Shown piece by piece: positions 33,748 through 43,566 of a stretch of DNA of 64,000 nt. Source of the DNA: Flavobacteriales bacterium UBA7666 (GTDB taxonomy: Bacteria; Bacteroidota; Bacteroidia; Flavobacteriales_D; Crocinitomicaceae); NCBI GenBank assembly GCA_002483265.1, contig DLHO01000025.1, positions 186,001 through 250,000 on the forward strand. Reading direction: 5' to 3'. The position numbers and the translations under genes were made by a program. The notes under the pieces are model-generated. The model did no database searches. It was given only the letters and a program-made list of their open reading frames with translations, and was not told the DNA's origin. Each line of letters begins with the position of its first letter. The stretch's first letter is position 1.

Positions 33748-35313
33748 ATGCAGGTACAATTTCAATTTTCTCCTGAAGAAGCCAGAGATGAATCATTCAT
33801 CCGATCAGCTATTTCCAGCGAATTAAAAATTCCCAATGACTCATTTGCCTATAAATGGCACAAACGCTCCATTGATGCACGTAAACGGGATATTAAAATC
33901 AATGCAAGTTTTGAAGTCTTTTTGGATGGAATTATTCCTCCTTTTGAACCTGAATTTAATCCGCAAAAAGTAACAGAAGATTCCAAGGTCGTTCACATCA
34001 TTGGTGCGGGACCCGCAGGATTATACGCCGGATTGAGAGCATTGGAACTAGGCTTAAAACCGGTTGTTTTCGAAAGAGGGAAAGATGTGCGTTCCAGAAG
34101 ACGCGATTTGGCTCAGCTCAATAAAGAACACACCGTAAACCCCGAATCCAATTATTGTTTTGGTGAAGGTGGAGCAGGAACCTATTCCGATGGGAAATTG
34201 TATACACGTTCTAAAAAACGAGGAGATGTCATGCGTGCCTTGAAATGGTTTGTTCATTTCGGAGCGCACGAAGATATTATTGTAGATGCGCATCCACATA
34301 TCGGGACCAATAAATTACCGCAGATCATTGTTTCCATGCGTGACTGCATCCGTGAATTTGGAGGAGAAGTGCATTTTGATTCAAAACTCACGGACTTAAA
34401 AATAGGCGATGGAGCAGTGCAAGCCATTGAGATCAATCAGCAAGAAGTAATTCCATGCAAAGCATTGGTTTTAGCAACCGGACATTCTGCAAGAGATATC
34501 TTTTACCTGTTGAAAGAGAAACAAGTTGCTATTCAGGCGAAAGCATTTGCATTGGGCGTTAGAGTAGAACACACGCAAGCTATTATAGACGAAATTCAAT
34601 ATCACGGAAGACACAATGATGAATACCTTCCGCCGGCATCTTATGCGTTAGTGACGCAAGTTGCAGATAAAGGAGTGTATTCCTTTTGCATGTGTCCGGG
34701 TGGAATTATTGCACCTTGTGCTACTGAAAACGGAGAAGTAGTTACAAACGGCTGGTCTCCTTCCAAAAGAAATAATCCAACATCCAATTCGGGAATTGTG
34801 GTGAGCGTTGAACCAACGGAATTACCGAATTATTCCGCTAAAAACCCCTTGGTTAGTTTAGAATTTCAGCAGAAAGTAGAGCAAGATTGCTGGAAAGCAG
34901 CCGGAAGTACTCAAGCCGTTCCTGCACAGCGTTTGAAAGATTTTGTGGAAGGTAAACTATCGAAAGATTTCCCTAGAACTTCGTATCAGCCGGGAATTGT
35001 TTCCGTAGATCTGAATACGGTTCTTCCTGATTTTATTGCAAAAAGATTGAGACAAGCCTTCATAGATTTTGATCGCAAAATGCGTGGGTTTTTAACCAAT
35101 GATGCCGTCCTGCACGCTCCTGAATCGCGCACCTCAAGCCCGGTTTCAGTTCCAAGAGATAATGAAACGTGTATGAGTATCAATACCAAAGGGTTATTTC
35201 CATGCGGAGAAGGTGCCGGTTATGCCGGAGGAATCATTTCAGCTGCAATTGACGGAATGAAGTGTGTGGATGCTGTTTTTGATTATTATCAAAAACAAAG
35301 TATTAATGATTAA
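33748..35313 (+). CDS. FAD-dependent oxidoreductase (COG2509 type)
   Basis: 521 residues. An N-terminal domain of about 80 residues precedes the dinucleotide fold VHIIGAGPAGLYAGLRALEL (about residue 81) and FERGKDVRSRRRDLAQL. Middle motifs include FGEGGAGTYSDGKLYTRSKK and ALVLATGHSARDIFYLL, and the end has GLFPCGEGAGYAGGIISAAI with the FAD-contacting GD/E pattern. These match the uncharacterised COG2509 FAD-dependent dehydrogenases. The substrate is unknown. It is cytoplasmic and monocistronic. Confidence 0.85.
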   Translation: MQVQFQFSPEEARDESFIRSAISSELKIPNDSFAYKWHKRSIDARKRDIKINASFEVFLDGIIPPFEPEFNPQKVTEDSKVVHIIGAGPAGLYAGLRALELGLKPVVFERGKDVRSRRRDLAQLNKEHTVNPESNYCFGEGGAGTYSDGKLYTRSKKRGDVMRALKWFVHFGAHEDIIVDAHPHIGTNKLPQIIVSMRDCIREFGGEVHFDSKLTDLKIGDGAVQAIEINQQEVIPCKALVLATGHSARDIFYLLKEKQVAIQAKAFALGVRVEHTQAIIDEIQYHGRHNDEYLPPASYALVTQVADKGVYSFCMCPGGIIAPCATENGEVVTNGWSPSKRNNPTSNSGIVVSVEPTELPNYSAKNPLVSLEFQQKVEQDCWKAAGSTQAVPAQRLKDFVEGKLSKDFPRTSYQPGIVSVDLNTVLPDFIAKRLRQAFIDFDRKMRGFLTNDAVLHAPESRTSSPVSVPRDNETCMSINTKGLFPCGEGAGYAGGIISAAIDGMKCVDAVFDYYQKQSIND

Positions 35314-35315
35314 CT

Positions 35316-35363
35316 ATCAAGTGAATTCACCTTCTTGATAATTAACCCATTCATAATTGATAA
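35316..35363. repeat. AT-rich ttgataattaac element
   Basis: Contains cttgataattaacccattc and ataattgataatta, the same wording as at 27971-27990, 23418-23448 and 45771-45808. It separates convergent genes. Confidence 0.5.
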
Positions 35364-36317
35364 TTACTTCTTCAGTTCCTCATACTTCTTCAAGTCCTTT
35401 TTGGCAAGCTCGGTTTCACCCATTTCTTCGTAGTATAACGATCTGGACCAATAAGATTCAGGATCTAAGGGATTCAATTCAATGGATTTATTGATGTCTT
35501 TAATGGCTCCGGGAAAATCCTTCTGGATTAATTTTGCGGACCCCCTGTTTCCGTAACTATAATAGTCAGTTGGATCTAATTCAATGGCGCGTGTAAAGTC
35601 GTCAATCGCTCCTGGGATATCATTCACAGCAATTTTAACGTGTCCCCTCTTAGCATATGCTTTGGAGTAATCGGGCTTAATTTCCAATGCTTTGTTGATG
35701 TTTTTGAGCGCAAGAACATTGTCTTTCAAAAAGAAATAAGCATAGCCTATGTTGTTGTAAGCTTCATTGGAATTCGGATATTTATCCAGAATGATGTTGT
35801 AATCCGCGATGGCTCCTTTATAATCCCCCAGTTTTATTTTACAATGACCCCTTACTAAATGGTATTCTGTAAAATCAGATTTCATGGATTCGAGTTTGTT
35901 CAAATCATCCAATGCAAGTTGATAGTTTCCCGTTTCATGATTGCAAAGTGCCCGACCGTAATAAGGATCAATCAAATCCGGCTTAATGGAAGCACACAAA
36001 GTAAAGGCTTCAATGGCTTTTGGGTAATCATGTATATCCATATAAAGCGTTCCAAGACTGTTTACGGCATAATAATCTGATGGAGTTAGCTCAATTACTT
36101 TTTTGATGTCCGCCAATGCTTCCGGGAATTGACCAAGTAAGTTGTAATAATAGTAGCGCTCAAGATAGGCTGCTGCATTTGTTGGATTCATTTTGATCCG
36201 GAAAGTTTGTGTTTTGACACTGATGCGATAAGTGGGAAAGAGCGTTGTGTCGGTAGCTTGACCAAAAGCACTGTTTTGAGTTAAAACGATCAGGATTATT
36301 AGAAAAGTTGTTCTCAT
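35364..36317 (-). CDS. secreted tetratricopeptide repeat protein
   Basis: 317 residues. Signal peptide MRTTFLIILIVLTQNSAFGQ, then about seven TPR units (for example DYYAVNSLGTLYMDIHDYPKAIEAF and EAYNNIGYAYFFLKDNVLALKNI). It shares the layout and phrases such as YNNxGYxYxxLxDNVxALKxI with the upstream gene at 36355, so the two are tandem paralogues. It probably acts as a periplasmic scaffold; no partner is visible. It is the third gene of the unit with the RNA methyltransferase gene. Confidence 0.8.
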   Translation of the reverse strand: MRTTFLIILIVLTQNSAFGQATDTTLFPTYRISVKTQTFRIKMNPTNAAAYLERYYYYNLLGQFPEALADIKKVIELTPSDYYAVNSLGTLYMDIHDYPKAIEAFTLCASIKPDLIDPYYGRALCNHETGNYQLALDDLNKLESMKSDFTEYHLVRGHCKIKLGDYKGAIADYNIILDKYPNSNEAYNNIGYAYFFLKDNVLALKNINKALEIKPDYSKAYAKRGHVKIAVNDIPGAIDDFTRAIELDPTDYYSYGNRGSAKLIQKDFPGAIKDINKSIELNPLDPESYWSRSLYYEEMGETELAKKDLKKYEELKK

Positions 36318-36354
36318 TTTTTCTGTTTTATGGTGAAGTGATCTGTGATCTATT

Positions 36355-37329
36355 TCACCGTTCTAATTCCAATTTCTTTAATGCTTCTGCAAATTTCAAA
36401 TCTTGTTCCATCAACTCCGGATTTCCAAGTTCTTTGTAAATTTTTGCCCGCATTTGAAGGATTTCAGACGTGGGTTCAACCAAATCCAGAAGTAAATTCA
36501 CATCTCCTAAAGCATCGTTGTAACGTTTTAATTCGATCAAAACCAGCGCCCGGTTATTCAGGGATGTGCTCAAAAACGGATTGTAAGTCAATGCTTTACT
36601 TAAATCCTCCAATGCGCCTTTGAAATCACCGGTTAGGAGTTTTATTTGTCCTCTTTTGTCGTAACCCTCCGGGTAGCGTGGATCCAACTGAAGTGCCTTG
36701 TCGATGTATTTTAGTGCTTTTACGTTGTCTCCTAAATTGCTGTAACAATAGCCCAAATTATTATATGCTTCCTTCCGAAGCGAATCTTTTGCCAATATCT
36801 CATTGAAGTATTGAATTGCCTTCGTATAATTTTTTTGTTTTGTTTCGCAATAGCCAAGGTAAAGAATGAGTGATAAGTCATTTGGATTCTGTTTCAACAA
36901 AACACCCAGATCGGCTTTACAAGCTTCGTAATTCGCTGTTTTGTAATAAAGTGTCGAACGATCCTGAATAGCATCATAAAACACCGGATTCAATTCAATG
37001 GCTTTGTTAATATCTCGGATGGATTGTTCTAAGTCTCCCTTCTCATAATTCACTTTGGCTCTGGATTTATAGACCGACGCTTCCCCCGGTTTCAATGTCA
37101 GGTACTTGTCAATATCATGAAGCGCCCCGTCAAAGTCTCTCAGTAAATTCCGGTAATAACCTCTTTGAATATAGGCTTCGGCATTGTTGCTGTCGACATT
37201 GATGCGGTTATTTGCAATTCGAATAGACAGACGGTAGGAAGCATATTTGCTGGTGTCAATTGATTCCTCGAATTGAGAGAACAAATGAAGCGAAATACAA
37301 AGAAAAAAAAGTGTGCTTAATAACTTCAT
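36355..37329 (-). CDS. secreted tetratricopeptide repeat protein
   Basis: 324 residues. Signal peptide MKLLSTLFFLCISLHLFSQ, followed by DTSKYASYRLSIRIANNRIN and about seven TPR units. Its N-terminal RLSIRIANNRINVDSNNAEAY corresponds to YRISVKTQTFRIKMNPTNAA in the next gene, which supports a tandem duplication. It starts 2 bp after the RNA methyltransferase gene stop, so it is in the same operon. It has no recognised catalytic domain. Confidence 0.8.
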   Translation of the reverse strand: MKLLSTLFFLCISLHLFSQFEESIDTSKYASYRLSIRIANNRINVDSNNAEAYIQRGYYRNLLRDFDGALHDIDKYLTLKPGEASVYKSRAKVNYEKGDLEQSIRDINKAIELNPVFYDAIQDRSTLYYKTANYEACKADLGVLLKQNPNDLSLILYLGYCETKQKNYTKAIQYFNEILAKDSLRKEAYNNLGYCYSNLGDNVKALKYIDKALQLDPRYPEGYDKRGQIKLLTGDFKGALEDLSKALTYNPFLSTSLNNRALVLIELKRYNDALGDVNLLLDLVEPTSEILQMRAKIYKELGNPELMEQDLKFAEALKKLELER

Positions 37330-37331
37330 GA

Positions 37332-38060
37332 TTACTGAATGATTTCTGCCAACAAAATGGCAGTAGCCGTTGCTACGTTGAGTGATTCTGCTTCTCCGAA
37401 TCGGGGAATGGTTACCGGAAAATCAATCAGTGCTTCAATTTCCGGTCGAACACCTTTTCCTTCATTTCCCATGATTAAGATCGCATCTTTTGGATAGGAG
37501 ATTCCCTTATAGTTTTTTCCATTCAACATCGCACCGTATTTCTGTTGGGTCGTGTTCGTCAAATAGCTTGCCAAATCAGTATAATGAACGGAAATACGAT
37601 AGATTGCTCCCATGGATGACTGAATAACTTTCGAATTGTAACAATCTACGGTATCTTTCGAACAAACGAGTTGTTTTACCCCAAACCAATCCGCCAATCG
37701 AAGAATAGTTCCCATATTTCCAGGATCCTGAACACCATCCAAAACAATCGTAAATTGATCACTTAATACTGATGAATTCGGACGTTTAAAAACAGCAATA
37801 CACTTGTTTGGTGTCTTCAATTCGGAAATTTGCTCTAATTCTTTAGTTGTAACAATAAAAGTTTTGGAATGAAACTGGCTTGGAATTTGTAAAGAAAATG
37901 CGTCAAGTGAAACGATAAGTTCTAACTGAGCAGCAAAGGCAGAAAGTCCCTCAAGTACTGATTTTTCGCCTTCTACAACGAAAAGCTTTTCCTGATCCCG
38001 GTTTTTTTTTAACTGCAGGGATCGAATCCATTTTTGTTTTGCTTTAGAAAGAGCCTCCAC
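37332..38060 (-). CDS. TrmH/SpoU-family RNA 2'-O-methyltransferase
   Basis: 242 residues. An N-terminal substrate-binding domain (VVEGEKSVLEGL) precedes the SPOUT catalytic domain. Motif 1 is VLDGVQDPGNMGTILRLADW, motif 2 is ILIMGNEGKGVRPEIEAL and motif 3 is EAESLNVATATAILLAEI, with the conserved Arg/Asn and Ser. It methylates the 2'-OH of a ribose in rRNA or tRNA using SAM; the target base is not evident. It is the first gene of an operon with two TPR genes, and divergent from the BamA-like gene at 38133. Confidence 0.88.
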   Translation of the reverse strand: MEALSKAKQKWIRSLQLKKNRDQEKLFVVEGEKSVLEGLSAFAAQLELIVSLDAFSLQIPSQFHSKTFIVTTKELEQISELKTPNKCIAVFKRPNSSVLSDQFTIVLDGVQDPGNMGTILRLADWFGVKQLVCSKDTVDCYNSKVIQSSMGAIYRISVHYTDLASYLTNTTQQKYGAMLNGKNYKGISYPKDAILIMGNEGKGVRPEIEALIDFPVTIPRFGEAESLNVATATAILLAEIIQ

Positions 38061-38132
38061 TTTTTTTCGTCAAACATACCAAATTCGCGTCTTTTAAATG
38101 AATTTTTGTTTTGGTTTCTTATTTTTGTCTAT

Positions 38133-41006
38133 ATGTTAAGGGGATTTCAAGAACTTAAACTAAGACACTTATTCGTATTCTTTACGGTTGCTTTTGCTGT
38201 TCAAGGTTGTTTGTCTACAAAATTGGTCCCGGAGAATAAACATTTACTCAAAAAAAATAAAGTTAGGGTAGAAGGAGATAAAATCAGTACCTCAGAAGTG
38301 GAAGATGTCTTAAAGCAAAAACCGAATTTGAGAGTATTTGGCGTTCCATTTCGACTAAAACTTTATAATTCCATTGATAGTGCCAAAACAGAACATGGAA
38401 GAATCCGCAAATTGGGTCGTTTGAATTCAAAGAATATCAAGAAAACCAAACGCGAGATTCGGATCAATGAAAGAAGACGACAACGCGCTATACGAAGAGG
38501 CGACCCAGATTATATTTATAGAAAAATCAAACTTCGGGACACACTTGATCCGAACTTAACTTTAAGACAATTAATTAAATACAAATTTGGTGAAGCACCA
38601 GTTATTGCTGATACAGGGGCTATGTCGCGTTCGCGCACTCAGGTTCAGGCTTACATGCATTCAAAAGGATATTTCTATGCAGAAGTAACCAGTCACTTCG
38701 ATACCATTCATCGTATGCTGAATAAGCATAAAACGAAGAAAAAAGTAATTGCCAATTATGAAATTAAAACAGGAATCCGTTTCTACATTGATACCATTAA
38801 ATTAGTTTGTAAAAATCCTGTAATAGAGGGCGAGTTTAACGGATACATTCAGAAAGAATCAGATAAGAATGGATTGAATTCGGATTTCAAAGCAAGTCTT
38901 GTTGACAAAAAAGTAATTAATCTTCCCTTTGATGCAGATAAATTCAGTGGATATCGCGGGGAATTGGCCCGATATCTTCGTGACAGAACATATTATGGTT
39001 TTGTAGAGTCGAATGTAAGTTACAAAGCAGATACCTCACGGATTACGAATTCAAAAGATAAGGAGTTGAAAATGACCCTGACTGTAGTGATCGGGGATCG
39101 TGTAATTCAGGATAAGGATGATCCCAATTCGGTGAAATATATTCCGCACGTTTCTACAAAAATAGACAGTGTCTATTTTCATTTTTCAGATACCAGTCAC
39201 TTTAAAGGAAACTTTAAACAAACCGTTGAAGGACGCGGTCTCGAATTAAAAGAGGATGGTTTTGTGATAACACTTGATCGATTGTTGTACAAAAAAATCC
39301 TGAAAAAAGTTGAAGATCCCGAGGTAAAGAAAAAGGGTGTAAAGAAGAGTGATCGAGTCTACATTAAGAGTAAGGTCAACCATAAGTTGTTCGGAGGAAT
39401 GAAGGACAGTATTGATTTTGATCCGAATCGAATCGCTAACTTTTACTACAATACCAAGCCTTTTGTGAGCCCTACGCTGATCGAAGCGCAGAATTATCTG
39501 GAGAATGATAATAACTATAAGGAATATTACTTGGAACGCTCTTTTACAAGATTGGTACAATTGAATTTGTTCTCGGTGATTAAACCTGAATTAATAGAAA
39601 CGTATCCGGGAAGTGGTATCGTTCGTGTTCACTATTATCTAGTTCCTTCAACTAAACAAAGTTTCAGTTTTGAACCGCGTGCAAAGAACTCCAACGGATT
39701 TCTTGGTTTGAGCGCATCACTGAATTACACCAATAAAAATATTTTTAGAACAGGTACAAACTTTATTTTCTCCGTTTCAGGTGGTTTCGAATCCAATCCA
39801 AGTGTATTCGGTACAGATGATACAGGAAATAAAATCAAAACTCAGGCAAGGAGTTTCAATACCTTCGAATTCGGACCTTCAGCGAAATTAGATATTCCCG
39901 GTTTATTTCCTTTTGGAGTAACCATTCTTGGAAAAAGACAACGACCGCGTACGGAACTTTCTGCGGCCTACAATTATCAGCAACGTCCTGATTTTGCCAG
40001 AAGTGTTTTGCAGTTCAATTACCTGTATAAATTTTTGGTAGGCGATGGAAAAACCCAATCCGTTTCATTCGGTCTACCGGGAGCATCGGTGATCAAATAC
40101 GTTTCATTGGATCCGAAGCCGGATTTCGAAGCAAAGCTGAATCTACTGAATGATCAATTCCTGAAAAATGCATACCGCGATCAGTTTATCTGGGAGGACT
40201 TTAAGTTGACTTTTGATTTCGATAACTTGCAGAAAACTAAAAAAATGTTCCCCAAACTACGCATTACCTATTCAGGAAGCTTTTCCATTGCCGGGAATAT
40301 CTTGAATGCAATCACATCTGTAAAACCGAATTATGATAGTTTGGGGCATAAATTGTTCTTTGGAGTTCCGTATTCCCAGTTTTCAGTCATAGACAATAAA
40401 GTAGTAGCTTATTATAAAACGGGTAAACACAGCTTAATTGCTTTCAGAACAATGGCGGGAATAGGTTTTCCAATGAAAAATTCTCCAACATCACTTCCGT
40501 ATGATTACTCATTTTTTGCCGGAGGATCAAATGACAACAGAGGTTGGGCAGCAAGAACTTTAGGTCCCGGTGCTTATCAGGGATTGTTGGATCCGAATTT
40601 AATTGCTACTCAAATCGGAGATATTCGCTTCAATGCTTCATTGGAATACCGGTTTGGTTCAGGTGGAATTCTGAATCACGCGTTTTTTGTTGACGCAGGG
40701 AATATCTGGACTAGAAACATTGACGTGAATCGTCCGGGGGGACAAATCTCTGCACGTTTTATGAAAGAATTGGGTGTTTCAGTCGGATACGGATTACGAT
40801 TTGATTTCAATTACTTTGTACTTCGTTTTGATTTGGGTATTCCAATCCATAATCCGGGATTTCCGGAAGGTGAGCGCTGGATATTTACGAAAAAACCAAG
40901 TTTTTATTCGCAGGCAGAAGCCATTTACGGACCAGATTACAGAGATGATATACCAAAATTCTTGTATCCAATGCGCATCAACTTTGGAATTGGTTTCCCG
41001 TTCTGA
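38133..41006 (+). CDS. BamA/TamA-family outer membrane protein, lipoprotein start
   Basis: About 957 residues from the ATG at 38133. An earlier frame opening would overlap the divergent gene. The signal ends AFAVQGC (Cys28 type lipobox) and is followed by LSTKLVPENKHLLKKNKVRVEG. Several POTRA-like periplasmic repeats fill about 30-480, and a 16-stranded barrel fills about 550-957 with RGW (GGSNDNRGWAARTLGPG), typical of the BamA/TamA L6 loop, and a final YPMRINFGIGFPF. Bacteroidota annotate such proteins as BamA/TamA-family (translocation and assembly) factors that insert outer-membrane proteins or lipids. The lipid anchor is unusual for BamA. Confidence 0.82.
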   Translation: MLRGFQELKLRHLFVFFTVAFAVQGCLSTKLVPENKHLLKKNKVRVEGDKISTSEVEDVLKQKPNLRVFGVPFRLKLYNSIDSAKTEHGRIRKLGRLNSKNIKKTKREIRINERRRQRAIRRGDPDYIYRKIKLRDTLDPNLTLRQLIKYKFGEAPVIADTGAMSRSRTQVQAYMHSKGYFYAEVTSHFDTIHRMLNKHKTKKKVIANYEIKTGIRFYIDTIKLVCKNPVIEGEFNGYIQKESDKNGLNSDFKASLVDKKVINLPFDADKFSGYRGELARYLRDRTYYGFVESNVSYKADTSRITNSKDKELKMTLTVVIGDRVIQDKDDPNSVKYIPHVSTKIDSVYFHFSDTSHFKGNFKQTVEGRGLELKEDGFVITLDRLLYKKILKKVEDPEVKKKGVKKSDRVYIKSKVNHKLFGGMKDSIDFDPNRIANFYYNTKPFVSPTLIEAQNYLENDNNYKEYYLERSFTRLVQLNLFSVIKPELIETYPGSGIVRVHYYLVPSTKQSFSFEPRAKNSNGFLGLSASLNYTNKNIFRTGTNFIFSVSGGFESNPSVFGTDDTGNKIKTQARSFNTFEFGPSAKLDIPGLFPFGVTILGKRQRPRTELSAAYNYQQRPDFARSVLQFNYLYKFLVGDGKTQSVSFGLPGASVIKYVSLDPKPDFEAKLNLLNDQFLKNAYRDQFIWEDFKLTFDFDNLQKTKKMFPKLRITYSGSFSIAGNILNAITSVKPNYDSLGHKLFFGVPYSQFSVIDNKVVAYYKTGKHSLIAFRTMAGIGFPMKNSPTSLPYDYSFFAGGSNDNRGWAARTLGPGAYQGLLDPNLIATQIGDIRFNASLEYRFGSGGILNHAFFVDAGNIWTRNIDVNRPGGQISARFMKELGVSVGYGLRFDFNYFVLRFDLGIPIHNPGFPEGERWIFTKKPSFYSQAEAIYGPDYRDDIPKFLYPMRINFGIGFPF

Positions 41007-41132
41007 TGCTTAACTGCGAATTTTATTGTTGCCCCAATTGGCAGATTGAAATTTCCCCCTTCTCATAAATGTATATTTTTTAGATTGATCAAAGAATCAA
41101 AGACCCTGCTTTTTGCTCCGCGCGACTCTCAG

Positions 41133-41187
41133 GTATGGATAGCCTATAGATAGAGTATGGATACTGTATGGATAGAGTATGAAAACG
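41133..41187. repeat. 11-bp phased gtatggataga array
   Basis: Units at 41133-41143, 41144-41154, 41155-41165, 41166-41176 and a partial 41177-41187 have period 11. The consensus is gtatggataga, with single changes per unit. It lies in the 580-bp gap between the BamA-like gene and fbaA; the rest of the gap holds the family D repeat and nothing else recognised. Confidence 0.75.
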
Positions 41188-41338
41188 TTATGGATTTAAC
41201 AGCCCGTTTTACTGTGCTTCATGCAATTTTGACACCTTAATTGTCTTACAAAGAAGACTCAACCAAACCGCCCCTTTTTTGTGGGTTTGATTCTAATTCT
41301 CACAATTGTAAAATACAATCACGGCACTGAATAAACCC

Positions 41339-41516
41339 TCTGTGTTCCTCCGTGTTCTTCCGTGGGAAAGAAACAGAGCTGCACCGAAAGTGTAGATCGC
41401 ATTCCTCCCATTAATCAACATGATCTGCGTCACTCCGTGGGAAAAATAAGAGAGCTGCGCCGAAGACGTAGATCAAATTCTTCTTACTGATCTGTGTAAT
41501 CTACGGGAAATAAAAA
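41339..41516. repeat. 10-bp phased repeat, family D copies 3 and 4
   Basis: Three units of the type ctccgtgttc (about 41340-41370) are followed by agagctgcaccgaaagtgta. After a spacer, tgatctgcgtcactccgtgg and agagctgcgccgaagacgta begin a second, shorter copy that ends gatctgtgtaatctacggg. Confidence 0.7.
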
Positions 41517-41586
41517 GCTATCCGCCAATATTCTTATTTTGAACTTATGTAATTCAACGCTTTTCATTACTTTTACACCCCAAATA

Positions 41587-42669
41587 ATGACTAAAATGGC
41601 TTATTCAATTAAACCCGGAGTTGCCTCTGGAGATGAAGTTCAGGAAATTTTCCGCTTTGCAAAAGAAAAGGGATTTGCCCTTCCGGCTATAAACGTTACA
41701 AGTACTTCTACGGTCAATGCAGTAATGGAAACTGCAGCGAAGTTGAATGCTCCGGTAATTATTCAGTTCTCAAATGGTGGTGCGCATTTCTTTGCAGGAA
41801 AAGCATTATCCAATAAAGATGAGCAGGCTGCTATTTTAGGAGGTATTTCCGGTGCAAAACATGTTCATGCCTTGGCTGAAGCTTATGGAGTAACTGTGAT
41901 TTTACATACAGACCATTGTGCGAAAAACTTGCTTCCGTGGATGGATGGATTATTAACTGCAGGAGAGCAATTCTTCAAGGAAACAGGTAAGCCATTGTAT
42001 TCATCACACATGTTGGATCTTTCGGAAGAACCAATCGAAGAGAACATCGAAATTTGTAAGGAATATTTAGCTCGTATGAGTAAAATAGGAATGACTCTGG
42101 AAATTGAATTGGGAATTACAGGTGGGGAAGAAGATGGTGTGGATAACAGCGATGTGGATTCTTCCAAATTATACACACAACCTGAAGAAGTTGCTTATGC
42201 CTACGAAGAACTAATGAAAGTTAGTCCTCGTTTCACCATTGCAGCTGCATTTGGAAATGTGCATGGAGTCTACAAACCGGGAAATGTAAAATTAACACCG
42301 AAAATTTTGTTGAACTCTCAAAAATACGTTCAGGAAAAATTCAGTACAGGTCACAATCCGGTTGATTTCGTATTTCACGGAGGTTCAGGCTCTACCGTTG
42401 AAGAAATTCGCGAAGCAATCGGTTATGGTGTAATCAAAATGAATTTGGATACCGATCTTCAGTTTGCATTTACAGAAGGTGTGCGTGATTACATCTCTTC
42501 TAAAATGGAATATTTGAAAACACAGATTGGGAATCCGGAAGGAGACGATATTCCAAATAAGAAATACTACGATCCAAGAAAATGGTTGCGCGAGGGTGAA
42601 TTGACATTCGTAAAACGCCTGGAGCAATCCTTTTCTGATTTGAATAATATAAATACATTGAATAAATAA
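41587..42669 (+). CDS. fbaA: class II fructose-bisphosphate aldolase
   Basis: About 360 residues from the ATG at 41587 (41596 is a second option). Zinc ligand and signature segments are visible: VILHTDHCAKNLLPWMDGLL, MLDLSEEPIEENIEICKEYL, LEIELGITGGEEDGVDNS, AAAFGNVHGVYKPGNVKL and FVFHGGSGSTVEEIREAI. It follows the E. coli FbaA type and length. It cleaves fructose 1,6-bisphosphate to dihydroxyacetone phosphate and glyceraldehyde 3-phosphate in glycolysis and gluconeogenesis. accD follows by 9 bp, so the two form an operon. Confidence 0.95.
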   Translation: MTKMAYSIKPGVASGDEVQEIFRFAKEKGFALPAINVTSTSTVNAVMETAAKLNAPVIIQFSNGGAHFFAGKALSNKDEQAAILGGISGAKHVHALAEAYGVTVILHTDHCAKNLLPWMDGLLTAGEQFFKETGKPLYSSHMLDLSEEPIEENIEICKEYLARMSKIGMTLEIELGITGGEEDGVDNSDVDSSKLYTQPEEVAYAYEELMKVSPRFTIAAAFGNVHGVYKPGNVKLTPKILLNSQKYVQEKFSTGHNPVDFVFHGGSGSTVEEIREAIGYGVIKMNLDTDLQFAFTEGVRDYISSKMEYLKTQIGNPEGDDIPNKKYYDPRKWLREGELTFVKRLEQSFSDLNNINTLNK

Positions 42670-42678
42670 GTTAGTGAT

Positions 42679-43524
42679 ATGAGTTGGTTTAAACGTTCCA
42701 AAGAAGGTATTACTACCTCTACGAAAGATAAAAAAGAAACTCCCGAAGGTTTGTGGAGCAAGTGCTCTCGCTGTAAAACTGTATTTACAGCTGGTGATTT
42801 GGAAAAGAATGTCTGGGTTTGTGACCGTTGTTCTCATCATGAAAGAATTGGTTCTGAACAATATTTCCACATTCTTTTTGATGAAGGGAAATATACTGAG
42901 ATCAATGAAAAAGTAACTTCTGGCGATCCATTAGAATTCGTGGATACAAAGAAATATACGGATCGAATTAAATCTACTCAAAAAGCTACCGGATTGAAAG
43001 ATGCAATCAGAACTGCTTATGGAGATATGCACGGACAACCGTTTGTAGTTGCAGCAATGGACTTTGCATTTGTTGGTGGATCTATGGGATCAGTAATGGG
43101 TGAAAAAATTGCTCGTGCAATTGATAAAGCAATTGAAATGAAAGCACCTTTCATGATCATTTCAAAATCCGGTGGAGCTCGTATGATGGAAGCAGGATTC
43201 TCCTTAATGCAAATGGCGAAAGTTTCAGGTAAACTGGGACAATTATCCAAACATAAATTACCTTATATTTCCTATTTGACAGATCCTACCACAGGAGGTG
43301 TTACAGCTTCGTTCGCGATGTTGGGGGATATCAATATTGCCGAGCCGGAAGCTTTAATCGCATTTGCCGGACCTCGCGTAGTAAAAGAAACGATTGGTCG
43401 TGATCTTCCGGATGGATTCCAAACCTCTGAATTTGTTTTGGAGCATGGATTCTTAGATTATATCGTGAATCGAACAGAATTGAAAGAAAAGTTAGGACAT
43501 TCCTTGAAACTTTTCAGATCATAA
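42679..43524 (+). CDS. accD: acetyl-CoA carboxylase carboxyltransferase subunit beta
   Basis: 281 residues. The N-terminal zinc ribbon has Cys29-x2-Cys32 and Cys48-x2-Cys51 (KCSRCKTVF and VCDRCSHH). The crotonase-fold carboxyltransferase domain has FAFVGGSMGSVMGEKIARAI, the SGGARMMEAGFSLMQMAK oxyanion region and the LTDPTTGGVTASFAMLGDI segment. With AccA it transfers CO2 from carboxybiotin to acetyl-CoA for fatty acid synthesis. accA is not adjacent. A strong terminator follows at 43534. Confidence 0.95.
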   Translation: MSWFKRSKEGITTSTKDKKETPEGLWSKCSRCKTVFTAGDLEKNVWVCDRCSHHERIGSEQYFHILFDEGKYTEINEKVTSGDPLEFVDTKKYTDRIKSTQKATGLKDAIRTAYGDMHGQPFVVAAMDFAFVGGSMGSVMGEKIARAIDKAIEMKAPFMIISKSGGARMMEAGFSLMQMAKVSGKLGQLSKHKLPYISYLTDPTTGGVTASFAMLGDINIAEPEALIAFAGPRVVKETIGRDLPDGFQTSEFVLEHGFLDYIVNRTELKEKLGHSLKLFRS

Positions 43525-43533
43525 TAACGTAAG

Positions 43534-43566
43534 TTCCCCTTAGCCCTGCTAAGGGGAATTTTTTTT
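43534..43566 (+). terminator. strong Rho-independent terminator
   Basis: A perfect 10-bp stem (43534-43543 with 43549-43558), a 5-nt loop and an 8-T run (43559-43566). It ends the fbaA-accD unit and lies only 3 bp before the hutD-like ATG. Confidence 0.9.
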
